Assembly (NCBI RefSeq): GCF_031458325.1
Contig: NZ_JAVDYG010000001.1
Coordinates: 3,720,001 to 3,784,000 of the forward strand
Length of the DNA: 64,000 bases
Source: Nocardioides marmoribigeumensis
GTDB lineage: Bacteria; Actinomycetota; Actinomycetes; Propionibacteriales; Nocardioidaceae
Reading direction: 5' to 3'
In this document: positions 1-8,627 of the stretch, one piece after another
How the letters are laid out: each line of letters starts with the position of its first letter
How positions within the stretch are numbered: position 1 is the first letter of the stretch
Position numbers and translations under genes: made by a program
Notes under the pieces: model-generated
Databases searched by the model: none
Told to the model about the DNA's origin: nothing
What the model saw: only the letters and a program-made list of their open reading frames with translations

Positions 1-1212
1 CGCTCGGCGTTCTTCCGCTACCGCTGGTGGATCTACACCGTCGGCGCCCTGGTGCTCGTCTCGGCGGCACGCATCATCGGCAACGCCGACGACGTGTCGT
101 CGTCGGGGACCCTGCGTGCGGCGATCCTGGCCGCCGTCCCCATCGCGCTGGCGGGGCTCGGTGGTCTGTGGTCCGAGCGCGCGGGCGTGGTCAACATCGG
201 CCTCGAGGGCATGATGATCATGGGCACGCTGGGGGCGGGCTACTTCGGCTACCACTACGGCTGGATCGCCGGCGTGCTCGGCGGCATGCTCCTGGGAGCG
301 GTCGCCGGTCTCGTGCACGCGGTCGCCACGGTGATCTTCGGGGTCGACCACATCGTCTCCGGCGTCGCGATCAACATCATCACGCTGGGCCTGGCCGGCT
401 TCCTCGCCGAGCTGCTCTTCACCGACCTGCCCGGCGGTGGCCCGACGCAGTCACCCACGCTGCCCAAGCCGTGGGAGATCGACCTCACCGTGATCGCCGA
501 CCCGGCCAAGACGGTGGAGGACAAGCACTGGTTCGTGATCTCCGACCTGGCCTCCGCGGTGGGGGCGCTGACCCTCAACCTGTCGGTCCTCACGATCCTC
601 GCGCTGGTGCTCGTCGTCGGGTCGGGGTGGGTGCTGTGGCGCACGCCGTTCGGCCTGCGCCTGCGGTCCTGCGGCGAGTCGCCGGCGGCCGCGGAGTCGC
701 TGGGCGTCGACGTCTACCGCTACAAGATCGTCGCGGTCACGATCTCCGGGGCGCTGGCCGGTCTCGGTGGCGTGTTCCTCGCGATGGTCGCCCAGTCGGG
801 GTTCCAGCAGAACCAGACCGGAGGCCGCGGCTACATCGGCCTCGCCGCGATGATCTTCGGCAACTGGCGGCCCGGTGGCCTGCTGCTGGGCTCGGGCCTC
901 TTCGGCTACACCAACGGCGTCCAGCTGCGCTCGGGCGGCACCTCGCTGCACGCGCTCCTGCTCGCGGCCGGTGTCGTCCTGCTGGTGCTCGCCGTCGTCC
1001 AGCTGCGCCGGGGCGTGCGTGGCTCGGCCGTCGCCAGCGCCGTGATGGGGGCGGCCGTGATCGCGCTCTACTTCTCCATCGACGTGGTGCCGCGGCAGTT
1101 CACGACGATGGCCCCCTACGTCGCCACCCTGCTCGTGCTCGCCTTCGCCTCCCAGTCGTTGCGGATGCCGGCGGCCGACGGACAGGTCTACCGCAAGGGC
1201 TCTGCAGGATGA
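1..1212 (+). CDS. Nucleoside-type ABC transporter permease (5' end outside window)
   Basis: This is a membrane permease of the BPD_transp_2 family (BmpA/RnsD/NupQ-like), probably importing nucleosides. The reading frame is open from base 1, so the true start lies upstream; 403 residues are visible. Many hydrophobic helices run through it, and the family's conserved cytoplasmic loop (GLRLRSCGESPAAAESLGV, about residues 218-236) is followed by the usual GALAGLGG stretch. The stop overlaps an ATGA inside a repeat that leads into cytidine deaminase, and deoA follows two genes later, which supports a nucleoside rather than a sugar substrate. The substrate is inferred from context only. Confidence 0.88.
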   Translation, partial: RSAFFRYRWWIYTVGALVLVSAARIIGNADDVSSSGTLRAAILAAVPIALAGLGGLWSERAGVVNIGLEGMMIMGTLGAGYFGYHYGWIAGVLGGMLLGAVAGLVHAVATVIFGVDHIVSGVAINIITLGLAGFLAELLFTDLPGGGPTQSPTLPKPWEIDLTVIADPAKTVEDKHWFVISDLASAVGALTLNLSVLTILALVLVVGSGWVLWRTPFGLRLRSCGESPAAAESLGVDVYRYKIVAVTISGALAGLGGVFLAMVAQSGFQQNQTGGRGYIGLAAMIFGNWRPGGLLLGSGLFGYTNGVQLRSGGTSLHALLLAAGVVLLVLAVVQLRRGVRGSAVASAVMGAAVIALYFSIDVVPRQFTTMAPYVATLLVLAFASQSLRMPAADGQVYRKGSAG

Positions 1213-1266
1213 GTGGGCAGGATGAGTGGGCAGGATCAGGTGGGCACGATGAGGTGGGCAGGATGA
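1204..1266 (+). repeat. Degenerate 13-14 bp tandem repeat carrying several start codons
   Basis: Four head-to-tail copies of a unit like GCAGGATGAGTGG (1204-1216, 1217-1229, 1230-1243, 1244-1257) plus a fifth partial copy fill the junction between the permease stop and cdd. Copies 1, 2 and 4 each contain an ATG, and the partial fifth copy contains the ATG at 1263. Those at 1209 and 1263 are in the cdd frame; those at 1222 and 1249 are not. Confidence 0.85.
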
Positions 1267-1691
1267 CGGCTCCCGAGGTCGGCGTCGACTGGGACGCGCT
1301 CCGCGCCGAGGCCGTCGCCGCGTGCGCACGCGCCTACGCGCCGTACTCCGACTACCAGGTGGGTGCCGCCGCGCTCGTCGACGACGGGCGCGTGGTGGTC
1401 GGCTGCAACGTGGAGAACGCCTCCTACGGCGTCGGGCTGTGCGCCGAGTGCGGGCTCGTCTCCGCCCTGCACGCCGGCGGCGGCGGGCGGCTGACGCACT
1501 TCGTGTGCGTCAACAAGGAGGGCGAGGTGATCATGCCGTGCGGCCGCTGCCGCCAGCTGCTGTTCGAGCACGGCGGTCGCGACCTCGTGCTGATGACGGT
1601 GAGCGGGGTCCGGCCGATGAGCGAGGTGCTCCCCGACGCCTTCGGACCCGACTCCTTGGAGCAGGTGCGTGCGCCCGACGTCGACGCTTGA
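1263..1691 (+). CDS. cdd: Cytidine deaminase
   Basis: Converts cytidine and deoxycytidine to uridine and deoxyuridine in pyrimidine salvage. At 142 residues it has the length of the small tetrameric CDA family. The zinc site is complete: Cys60-Ala-Glu62, with Glu62 as proton shuttle, and Pro92-Cys93-Gly-Arg-Cys96. The substrate-binding NVEN motif is at 49-52. I prefer ATG 1263 because it gives the normal N-terminus and follows AGGTGGG; an in-frame ATG at 1209 overlapping the permease stop would add 18 repeat-encoded residues. The 3' end overlaps the P450 gene by 23 bases. Confidence 0.95.
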   Translation: MTAPEVGVDWDALRAEAVAACARAYAPYSDYQVGAAALVDDGRVVVGCNVENASYGVGLCAECGLVSALHAGGGGRLTHFVCVNKEGEVIMPCGRCRQLLFEHGGRDLVLMTVSGVRPMSEVLPDAFGPDSLEQVRAPDVDA

Positions 1692-2820
1692 CCTGCACGA
1701 CCCGGCCGTCGTCGCCGACCCCTACCCCGCGCTCGCGGAGGAGCGGTCCCGGCACGAGGTGGCCTGGCACGAGGCGAGCGGGGGATGGCTGGCGTTCTCG
1801 CACGCCGCGGTCTCGGCCGTCCAGCGCAACCGTGACCTCGGCCGGCTCTGGCGCGACCGCGAGCCCGCTGCCGAGCTGGAGCCGTTCAACCTCCTGCACC
1901 GCAACCAGATGATGGAGAACGAGCCGCCGCGGCACACCCGCCTGCGCCGCCCCGTCGCCGCGGCGTTCAACCGCGGTCACGTCGAGCGGCTGCGACCGCG
2001 GGTGCGGTCGCTCGCCGACGAGCTGCTCGACGCGCTGGACCCGACCGCGTTCGACCTGGTGCGCGACTTCGCCGAGCCCCTGCCGGTGCTGGTGATCTGC
2101 GAGCTGCTCGGCGTGCCGGCCTCCATGGTCGGGTCGCTGCGCGCGTGGTCGCAGGCGATCGTGCGGATGTACGAGCCGGGGACCGGCCCGGACGTGGTGG
2201 ACGCGGCGGTCCGCGCCTCGGCCGACTTCGCGGCGTACGCCCGCGAGCTGGTCGCCGAGCGACGGGCCGCACCGCGCGACGACCTGGTCTCCGACCTGGC
2301 GCGCTCGGAGCTCACCGACGACGAGGTGGTCGCCTCCGTGGTGCTGCTGCTCAACGCCGGGCACGAGGCGTCGGTCAACGTCTTCGGCAACGGCGCGACG
2401 GCGATGCTGCGTCGCGGCCTGGTGCCGGGCGAGGACGTCGCGCTGACCGTCGAGGAGTGCCTGCGCTTCGACTCGGCCCTCCAGCTCTTCGAGCGCACGG
2501 CGACGGCGCCGGTCGAGGTGGGCGGCGTGGTGGTCCGGCCGGGGGAGAAGGTCTCGGTCCTCCTCGGGTCGGCCAACCGCGACGAGCGGGTCTTCGAGCG
2601 CGCGGACTCCTTCGTCGTCGACCGCGACCCCAACCCGCACGTCGCGTTCGGGGTCGGCGTGCACTTCTGCCTCGGCGCACCGCTGGCGCGCATGGAGCTG
2701 GCCGAGTCGATGTCGCGGCTGTGGGAGCGGTTCCCGAGACTCGCCCTGACGGGGCGACCCGAGTCGCGGGGCACCTTCGTGCTGAGAGGCCACCGGTCCG
2801 TGCCGGTGGCCGCCGAGTGA
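1669..2820 (+). CDS. Cytochrome P450
   Basis: Soluble bacterial class I P450 of 383 residues; substrate unknown. The I-helix motif AGHEA is at about 230-234, with Glu233 as the acid and Ala in the position usually held by Thr. An ExxR-type ECLR segment and the heme loop FGVGVHFCLG, with thiolate Cys334, follow. The GTG start at 1669 lies inside the cdd reading frame and gives the usual short lead into the DPYP motif. It sits between cdd and deoA, 16 bases before deoA, so it is almost certainly co-transcribed with salvage genes, although P450s have no recognised role there. No ferredoxin gene is adjacent. Confidence 0.93.
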   Translation: MRPTSTLDLHDPAVVADPYPALAEERSRHEVAWHEASGGWLAFSHAAVSAVQRNRDLGRLWRDREPAAELEPFNLLHRNQMMENEPPRHTRLRRPVAAAFNRGHVERLRPRVRSLADELLDALDPTAFDLVRDFAEPLPVLVICELLGVPASMVGSLRAWSQAIVRMYEPGTGPDVVDAAVRASADFAAYARELVAERRAAPRDDLVSDLARSELTDDEVVASVVLLLNAGHEASVNVFGNGATAMLRRGLVPGEDVALTVEECLRFDSALQLFERTATAPVEVGGVVVRPGEKVSVLLGSANRDERVFERADSFVVDRDPNPHVAFGVGVHFCLGAPLARMELAESMSRLWERFPRLALTGRPESRGTFVLRGHRSVPVAAE

Positions 2821-2836
2821 GACGAGGAGAGGCACA

Positions 2837-4120
2837 GTGGCCGAGGCGCACGACGCCGTCGAGGTGATCATCGCCAAGCGCGACGGGAGGAGGCTCACCG
2901 ACAGCCAGGTCGACTGGGTCGTGGACGCCTACACCCGTGGTGTCGTGGCGGACGAGCAGATGTCGGCCCTCGCCATGGCGATCCTGCTCAACGGGATGGA
3001 CCGCGGCGAGATCGCCCGGTGGACCGCGGCGATGATCGCGTCGGGGGAGCGGATGGACTTCTCCGCGCTCTCGCGCCCGACCGCCGACAAGCACTCGACC
3101 GGCGGCGTCGGGGACAAGATCACCTTGCCGCTCGCGCCGCTGGTCGCGGCCTGCGGGGTCGCGGTGCCCCAGCTCTCGGGCCGCGGGCTCGGCCACACCG
3201 GCGGCACGCTCGACAAGCTCGAGGCGATCCCCGGCTGGCGGGCGGCGCTGTCCAAGCAGGAGATGCTCGCCCAGCTCGAGGACGTCGGCGCGGTGATCTG
3301 CGCGGCCGGGTCGGGCCTGGCCCCGGCGGACAAGAAGCTCTACGCCCTGCGGGACGTGACCGGCACCGTCGAGGCGATCCCGCTCATCGCCTCCTCGATC
3401 ATGAGCAAGAAGATCGCCGAGGGCACCGGGTCGCTGGTCCTCGACGTCAAGGTCGGCACCGGGGCCTTCATGAAGGACCTCGACCACGCCCGCCAGCTGG
3501 CCGAGACGATGGTCGCGCTCGGCACCGACGCGGGTGTGCACACCGTCGCGCTGCTCACCGACATGAGCACCCCCCTGGGGCGTACGGCGGGCAACGCGCT
3601 CGAGGTGCGCGAGTCGGTGGAGGTGCTGGCCGGGGGCGGACCCGGGGACGTGGTCGAGCTGACCCTCGCCCTGGCCCGTGAGATGCTCGCCGGCGCCGGC
3701 AGGGACGACGTCGACCCGGCCGACCGGCTCGCCGACGGCTCGGCGATGGACGCCTGGCGGGCGATGGTCTCCGCGCAGGGCGGCGACCCGGACGCCGACC
3801 TGCCGACCGCCCGCCACACCCACGTCGTCACCGCGCCGTCCGAGGGGGTCGTGACCCGGCTCGACGCCATGGCGGTCGGGATGGCCGCCTGGCGGCTCGG
3901 GGCGGGTCGCGCCGCCCAGGGCGAGCCCGTCCAGGCCGGGGCCGGGGTCGAGATCCACGCCCGACCGGGCGACCGGGTCGCGGCGGGTGCCCCGGTGCTG
4001 ACGCTGCACACCGACGAGGAGGACCGCTTCGCCCGGGCGCTGGAGTCCCTCGAGGGTGGCTGGGACCGGGGGGACACCGCCCCGGACGGGGTCCCCCTGG
4101 TCCTCGACCGCATCGGCTGA
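2837..4120 (+). CDS. deoA: Thymidine phosphorylase
   Basis: Phosphorolysis of thymidine and deoxyuridine to the base and 2-deoxyribose-1-phosphate. The 427 residues match the glycosyltransferase family 3/pyrimidine-nucleoside phosphorylase length. The phosphate-binding signature KHSTGGVGDK begins at Lys85, and SGRGLGHTGGTLDKLE follows. The C-terminal PYNP domain (about 340-425) is present. The GTG start follows GAGGAGAGG at 2822-2830. Together with the upstream permease, cdd and the deoC gene at 18933, it gives a route from pyrimidine deoxynucleosides to central carbon metabolism. Confidence 0.95.
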   Translation: MAEAHDAVEVIIAKRDGRRLTDSQVDWVVDAYTRGVVADEQMSALAMAILLNGMDRGEIARWTAAMIASGERMDFSALSRPTADKHSTGGVGDKITLPLAPLVAACGVAVPQLSGRGLGHTGGTLDKLEAIPGWRAALSKQEMLAQLEDVGAVICAAGSGLAPADKKLYALRDVTGTVEAIPLIASSIMSKKIAEGTGSLVLDVKVGTGAFMKDLDHARQLAETMVALGTDAGVHTVALLTDMSTPLGRTAGNALEVRESVEVLAGGGPGDVVELTLALAREMLAGAGRDDVDPADRLADGSAMDAWRAMVSAQGGDPDADLPTARHTHVVTAPSEGVVTRLDAMAVGMAAWRLGAGRAAQGEPVQAGAGVEIHARPGDRVAAGAPVLTLHTDEEDRFARALESLEGGWDRGDTAPDGVPLVLDRIG

Positions 4121-4164
4121 CCGGTCCCGAGGCTCGGACCTCCCCCTCGCGCCTCGACCAGCGG

Positions 4165-4170
4165 TAGGTT
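4165..4170 (+). promoter_or_regulatory. -10-like TAGGTT upstream of the MaoC gene
   Basis: TAGGTT lies 37 bases before the ATG at 4208, with AGGAGG at 4195-4200 serving as ribosome site. No clear -35 is seen. This suggests the MaoC gene has its own promoter after deoA. Confidence 0.4.
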
Positions 4171-4207
4171 CGGGGTCATCGGACGTCGTACCCCAGGAGG
4201 CCGGCAG

Positions 4208-4678
4208 ATGCGCGTGTTCAAGGACCTCGACGAAGTCGCCGCCTCGGTCGGCGAGACGATCGGCCCCACCGGCTGGATCCCGATCTCCCAGCGGCGGGTC
4301 AACGCCTTCGCCGACGCCACGGACGACCACCAGTGGATCCACGTCGACCGGGAGCGGGCGGCGGAGAGCCAGTTCGGCGGGACGATCGCCCACGGCTACC
4401 TGACCCTCTCGCTGCTGCCGATGATCGCCTCGAAGCTGTTCGTCATCGAGCACCGCGGGGCCAAGCTCAACTACGGCGTCAACAAGGTGCGGTTCCCCGC
4501 CCCGGTCCTGGTCGACTCCAAGATCCGGGGCTCGGTGACGGTCTCCTCCGTGGAGGACCTGTCGATCGGCAAGCGGCTGGTCCTCGACTACGTGGTCGAG
4601 GCGGAGGGCCAGGACAAGCCGGCGATGGTCGCCCAGTCGGTCGTGGTCGTGCTCGACGAAGAGAGGCCTGACGCCTGA
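4208..4678 (+). CDS. MaoC-like hot-dog dehydratase
   Basis: Probable (R)-specific enoyl-CoA hydratase of 156 residues acting in fatty-acyl-CoA metabolism. The hydratase-2 signature is visible: Asp40 and His45 in ATDDHQWIH, the Asp/His pair that activates water, followed by GGTIAHGYLTLSL. The ATG has AGGAGG 7 bases upstream. It stands alone between deoA and the mce promoter. The exact acyl substrate cannot be read from sequence. Confidence 0.88.
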   Translation: MRVFKDLDEVAASVGETIGPTGWIPISQRRVNAFADATDDHQWIHVDRERAAESQFGGTIAHGYLTLSLLPMIASKLFVIEHRGAKLNYGVNKVRFPAPVLVDSKIRGSVTVSSVEDLSIGKRLVLDYVVEAEGQDKPAMVAQSVVVVLDEERPDA

Positions 4679-4721
4679 CGTCACCACCGACGCAACCACC
4701 GGTCCGCCCCACAGGACGTCA

Positions 4722-4757
4722 TTGCAGAGTCTCCCTCCATACCGTACGGTATGGAGG
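4722..4757 (+). promoter_or_regulatory. mce operon promoter with palindromic TetR-type operator
   Basis: A perfect 24-bp palindrome occupies 4734-4757; its 18-bp core CCATACCGTACGGTATGG (4737-4754) is identical to the palindrome at 17428-17445 beside the TetR gene. A plausible promoter is superimposed: -35 TTGCAG at 4722-4727, a 17-base spacer, and -10 TACGGT at 4745-4750 inside the palindrome. A bound repressor would block this -10. The first mce gene starts about 60 bases downstream. Confidence 0.75.
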
Positions 4758-4817
4758 CGATCTCGCCAGCAGAACGACCGGGTGCGCCCCGGTCCCGACG
4801 GGCACACGGGGGCAGGG

Positions 4818-5600
4818 ATGTCGACGATGGGCGCACGGAGCGTGTCCGTGCTGGAGTCCTTCGGCGACTTCTTCGCGTTCGTCGGCGCCGTGGTCCGCAA
4901 GCTGCCGAGGCGGCCGTTGAACACCGCCGAGGCCACCCGTCAGGCCTGGATCATCATGCGGGTCATCATCGTCCCGACCGGCCTGGTCTCGATCCCGCTC
5001 GGCGCCGTCGTCGCGCTCCAGATCGGCAGCCTCACCCAGCAGCTCGGAGCGCAGAGCTTCGCCGGGGCCGCCTCCGTCGTCGCGATCGTCCGTGAGGGCG
5101 CGCCGCTGGCCACCTCGCTGCTCCTCGCGGGGGCGAGCGGCTCGGCGATCTGCGCCGACTTCGGCGCCCGGGTGATCCGCGAGGAGGTCGACGCGCTCCG
5201 GGTGCTCGGCATCGACGTCGAGCACCGGCTGATCGTGCCGCGCGTGGTCGCGGCGATCTTCGTCGGCGGCGTGGTCACGGGCCTGGTGATGGGGGTCGGC
5301 ATCGCGGGGGGCTACGTCTTCAACGTCGTGCTGCAGGGCGGCACGAGCGGGGTCTACGTGCAGTCGTTCAGCTCGCTCGCGGCGGTCGCCGACGTCTCGG
5401 TCTCCCTGCTCAAGGGGATGGTCTTCGGCGGGATCGCCGCGGTCGTCGGCGCGTTCAAGGGCCTGCACGTCAAGGGCGGCCCGAAGGGCGTCGGGCAGGC
5501 GGTCAACGAGTCGGTCGTGCTCACCTTCCTGTTCCTGTTCACGCTCAACTACCTCATCACCACCGTCTACTTCCAGGTCGTCCCGCAGGGGGCGCGATGA
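4818..5600 (+). CDS. yrbE1A: MlaE/YrbE-family permease, first mce permease
   Basis: Integral membrane subunit of an Mce lipid importer (260 residues). It has several hydrophobic helices and the MlaE-family segment SGSAICADFGARVIREEVDA, which includes the conserved E-E-(V/I)-D-A-L motif that contacts the ATPase. I choose ATG 4818 after GGCAGGG; ATG 4827 is also possible, and the longer open frame back to 4722 runs through the promoter. It overlaps the next permease by ATGA and heads an eight-gene translationally coupled operon (4818-12961). Confidence 0.92.
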   Translation: MSTMGARSVSVLESFGDFFAFVGAVVRKLPRRPLNTAEATRQAWIIMRVIIVPTGLVSIPLGAVVALQIGSLTQQLGAQSFAGAASVVAIVREGAPLATSLLLAGASGSAICADFGARVIREEVDALRVLGIDVEHRLIVPRVVAAIFVGGVVTGLVMGVGIAGGYVFNVVLQGGTSGVYVQSFSSLAAVADVSVSLLKGMVFGGIAAVVGAFKGLHVKGGPKGVGQAVNESVVLTFLFLFTLNYLITTVYFQVVPQGAR

Positions 5601-6412
5601 GCTGGCTGAGCTCGACCACCGAGCGCCTGGAGCTGATGGGTCACCAGGTCCGGTTCTACGGCCGGGCGGTCGCGGCGACCCCGCGCACGCTGCGGCACTA
5701 CCGCCGCGAGGTGTGGAACGTCCTCGCCGACGCGACCTTCGGCACCGGCGCGCTGGCGATCGTCGGCGGCACGGTCGGGGTGATGGTCGCGCTGTCCTAC
5801 GCCGTCGGCGCCGAGGTCGGCCTGCAGAGCCACGCCTCGCTGGACCAGATCGGCGCGGGCAACTTCACCGCGTTCCTCTCGGCGTACTTCAACACCCGTG
5901 AGTCCGCGCCGCTGATCGCCGGCGTCGCCCTGGCCGCGACCATCGGCTGCGGCTTCACCGCCCAGCTCGGCGCGATGCGGATCAGCGAGGAGGTCGACGC
6001 CCTCGAGGTGATGGCGATCCCGTCGGTGCCGTTCCTGGTCACCACGCGGATGATCGCGGCGGTGATCGCGGTCGTGCCGCTCTACGCCATCGGGATCTTC
6101 GCCTCCTACCTCGCCACCCGCATGGTCACCACGCTCAGCTACGGCCAGTCTCCGGGCACCTACGACCACTACTTCCTGCAGTACCTCGCGCCCGTCGACG
6201 TCCTCTGGTCCTTCGGCAAGGTGCTGGTCTTCGCGGCCGTGATCATCCTGGTGCACTGCTACCACGGCTTCCACGCCAAGGGCGGGCCCGCCGGCGTGGG
6301 CCTCGCGGTCGGCCGCGCGATCCAGACCTCGATCGTCGCCCTGGTCGTCATGGACTTCTTCATGTCGTTCGCGATCTGGGGGTCGACGACGACGGTGAGG
6401 ATCACCGGATGA
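5597..6412 (+). CDS. yrbE1B: MlaE/YrbE-family permease, second mce permease
   Basis: Second permease of the Mce importer, 271 residues. It carries the paired motif RISEEVDALEVMAIP at roughly 131-145 and multiple transmembrane segments. ATGA overlaps couple it to the permease upstream and to the first Mce gene downstream. YrbE A and B subunits act together with an MceG ATPase that is not encoded in this window. Confidence 0.93.
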   Translation: MSWLSSTTERLELMGHQVRFYGRAVAATPRTLRHYRREVWNVLADATFGTGALAIVGGTVGVMVALSYAVGAEVGLQSHASLDQIGAGNFTAFLSAYFNTRESAPLIAGVALAATIGCGFTAQLGAMRISEEVDALEVMAIPSVPFLVTTRMIAAVIAVVPLYAIGIFASYLATRMVTTLSYGQSPGTYDHYFLQYLAPVDVLWSFGKVLVFAAVIILVHCYHGFHAKGGPAGVGLAVGRAIQTSIVALVVMDFFMSFAIWGSTTTVRITG

Positions 6413-7557
6413 GGCACGCCTACCCGCCCGAGACCCCGGCGGAGGCACGGGCCCTGCGCGTCACCGGGGTGGCCTGGCTGGTGGTCCTCGCGCTCCTGGT
6501 CGCGCTGTCGGTGGCGACCTACGCCAAGGCCTTCGACGGCCACGTGACGGTCGCGGTCGACGCCCCGCGCACCGGCCTGCAGCTCAACGTCGGCGGCGAC
6601 GTGCGCATGAACGGCGCGATCGTGGGCCGCATCTCCGACGTGGCGGCGACCGACAAGGGCGCACGCGTCGAGCTGCAGCTCCAGGGCGACAAGGCCGACC
6701 GCATCCCACGGACGGCGACCGCCACGATCCTGCCCACCACCCTGTTCGGCCAGAAGTACGTCGAGCTCCGGTCCTCGGCGGACCCCGCCGACCGTGGCCA
6801 CGTGGTCGACGGGACCGTGCTGCGGGCCGCCCGCGACAGCGCGTCGGTCGAGCTCACCCAGGTGCTCGACGACCTGCAGCCGCTGCTGACCGCCGTACGC
6901 CCCGCGGAGCTGGCGACGCTGCTGCACGAGACCGCGGCCGGCCTCGACGGGCAGGGCGCGACCCTGGCGCGGCTGATCGACGAGGGCGGGCTCTACCTCG
7001 GCGAGCTCAACGAGGAGCGACCGCAGCTGGTGCGCGACCTGCGGCTGCTCGACGAGGTGTCGGGGCAGTACGCCCGCAACGTGCCGGCGTTCCTCGGGGT
7101 CCTCGACCAGACCACGCGCACCCTGACGGCGGTGACCCGCGGCGCCGAGCTGGCCCGGGCGCTGCGCGAGGTCTCCGGTGCCGCGGACGCCGGCACCGCG
7201 CTGATGGCCGCCTCCCGGCGCAACGCCGCGCGGGCAGCCGCCCTGTCGCGGCCGACGCTGGAGCTGCTGGCGGAGTACTCACCGGAGTTCCCCTGCCTGG
7301 TCTCCGGGTTCCTCGGCGTCCGGGACAGCTCGGCCGCCCAGGTCAAGGGCGGCTCGGTCGAGGGCTACTTCACCGCCGGCCAGCAGGTCCGCGGCTACCG
7401 GCCGAGCGACCGGCTGAGGATGGGCGACCTCGGCACCGGTCCCGCCTGCCGCGGCCTGCCGCACCCGAAGGTCCCCTACCCGGCGGTCGACGTCGACGAC
7501 GGCGTCTCGCCCGAGATCGACCGGTCACGCAACCCCGACACCGGGGGAGCGCGGTGA
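6409..7557 (+). CDS. mceA: Mce family protein, position A
   Basis: Lipid-carrier protein (382 residues) with an N-terminal membrane anchor at about residues 19-40 and the MlaD/Mce domain at about 45-120 (VDAPRTGLQLNVGGDVRMNG, then a strand-rich segment). A long helical region follows, as expected for Mce proteins that assemble into a tunnel between membrane and envelope. The A designation rests on being first of six. ATGA overlap upstream, GTGA overlap downstream. Confidence 0.9.
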   Translation: MRHAYPPETPAEARALRVTGVAWLVVLALLVALSVATYAKAFDGHVTVAVDAPRTGLQLNVGGDVRMNGAIVGRISDVAATDKGARVELQLQGDKADRIPRTATATILPTTLFGQKYVELRSSADPADRGHVVDGTVLRAARDSASVELTQVLDDLQPLLTAVRPAELATLLHETAAGLDGQGATLARLIDEGGLYLGELNEERPQLVRDLRLLDEVSGQYARNVPAFLGVLDQTTRTLTAVTRGAELARALREVSGAADAGTALMAASRRNAARAAALSRPTLELLAEYSPEFPCLVSGFLGVRDSSAAQVKGGSVEGYFTAGQQVRGYRPSDRLRMGDLGTGPACRGLPHPKVPYPAVDVDDGVSPEIDRSRNPDTGGAR

Positions 7558-8627
7558 GCAGCGTCGGCCCCGGCACCCGCGCCTCGGCGGTGCGCGTGGC
7601 CCTGACGACAGTGCTCTCGGTGGCCACCGTGCTCGTGCTGGTCGCCACGATCCGCCCGCTGCGGCTGGGTGGCGGCGACGAGACCTTCACCGCGCTGTTC
7701 ACCTCGGCCAGCCGGATCCGCCCCGGCGCACCGGTGATGGTCGGCGGGGTCCGGGTGGGCCGCGTCGACGAGGTCTCGCTCGACCGCGACGCCACCGCGC
7801 GTGTGTCGTTCCAGGTCGAGAAGGACGTCGACGTGACCACCCGCACGCGCGCGGCGATCCGCTACCTCGACCTCGTGGGCGGGCGCTACCTCGCGCTCAC
7901 CGACCCCGCCAGGGACGGTGCCGCTCCGTCGGCCGCGCAGGACCCGGACCACCCCATCCCGACCACGCGCACCGAGCCCGCGCTCGACCTCAACGCGCTG
8001 CTCAACGGCTTCAAGCCGCTCTTCTCGGCCCTCGACCCCCGGGACGTCAACGCCCTCGCCGGCGACATCATCCGGACCTTCCAGGGCGAGGGGATGACGG
8101 TGCGCGAGCTGATCGCGCGCACCGGGTCGCTGACCTCGGGGCTCGCCGACCGCGACCGGCTGATCGGCTCGCTTCTCGACAGCCTGGGCACGACGGTCAG
8201 CACGGTCGCCAGGCGTCACGACCAGCTCGAGCAGCTGATCGACGACGTCGCGTCGTTCGCGGTCGGCCTCGCCTCGGACCGCCGGTCGATCAGCGCCGCG
8301 CTCCAGCACCTCGAGGTGATGACGCGGCTCTCGGCCGACCTGCTGCACGACGCCCGGCCGTCGCTGAAGGAGGACATCGCCCAGCTGCGGGCCGTCGCGC
8401 GTCTGCTGGGGACCGGCACCGGGCGTGGCCAGGTCGCCCACGCCCTGGACCACCTGCCCCGCAAGCTCGAGCGGCTGGCCCGCACCGCGTCGTACGGCTC
8501 GTGGTTCAACTACTACGTCTGCTCGGTGAAGTTCCGCGTCGACAGCGGGACACCGATCGCGCCCGAGGTGCGCGACCTGCTCAACCGCCTGAGCCTCAAC
8601 GACTCGGCGAAGAGGTGTGACCCGTGA
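7554..8627 (+). CDS. mceB: Mce family protein, position B
   Basis: 357 residues with an N-terminal anchor (about 12-32), an Mce domain containing RPGAPVMVGGVRVGRVDEV, and a long alpha-helical C-terminal part. GTG start overlapping the previous stop. Second of the six Mce subunits; conserved position rather than any distinguishing motif gives the letter. Confidence 0.9.
   Translation: MSSVGPGTRASAVRVALTTVLSVATVLVLVATIRPLRLGGGDETFTALFTSASRIRPGAPVMVGGVRVGRVDEVSLDRDATARVSFQVEKDVDVTTRTRAAIRYLDLVGGRYLALTDPARDGAAPSAAQDPDHPIPTTRTEPALDLNALLNGFKPLFSALDPRDVNALAGDIIRTFQGEGMTVRELIARTGSLTSGLADRDRLIGSLLDSLGTTVSTVARRHDQLEQLIDDVASFAVGLASDRRSISAALQHLEVMTRLSADLLHDARPSLKEDIAQLRAVARLLGTGTGRGQVAHALDHLPRKLERLARTASYGSWFNYYVCSVKFRVDSGTPIAPEVRDLLNRLSLNDSAKRCDP

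Noticed and set aside
27-1262. Upstream extension of the cdd frame to base 27
   Set aside because: The segment is a shadow of the permease gene; the cdd domain begins at 1263.
2375-4936. 853-residue minus-strand open frame
   Set aside because: It lies antisense to the P450, deoA and MaoC genes, all with clear motifs, and its product is low-complexity Arg/Gly/Asp; a typical high-GC shadow frame.
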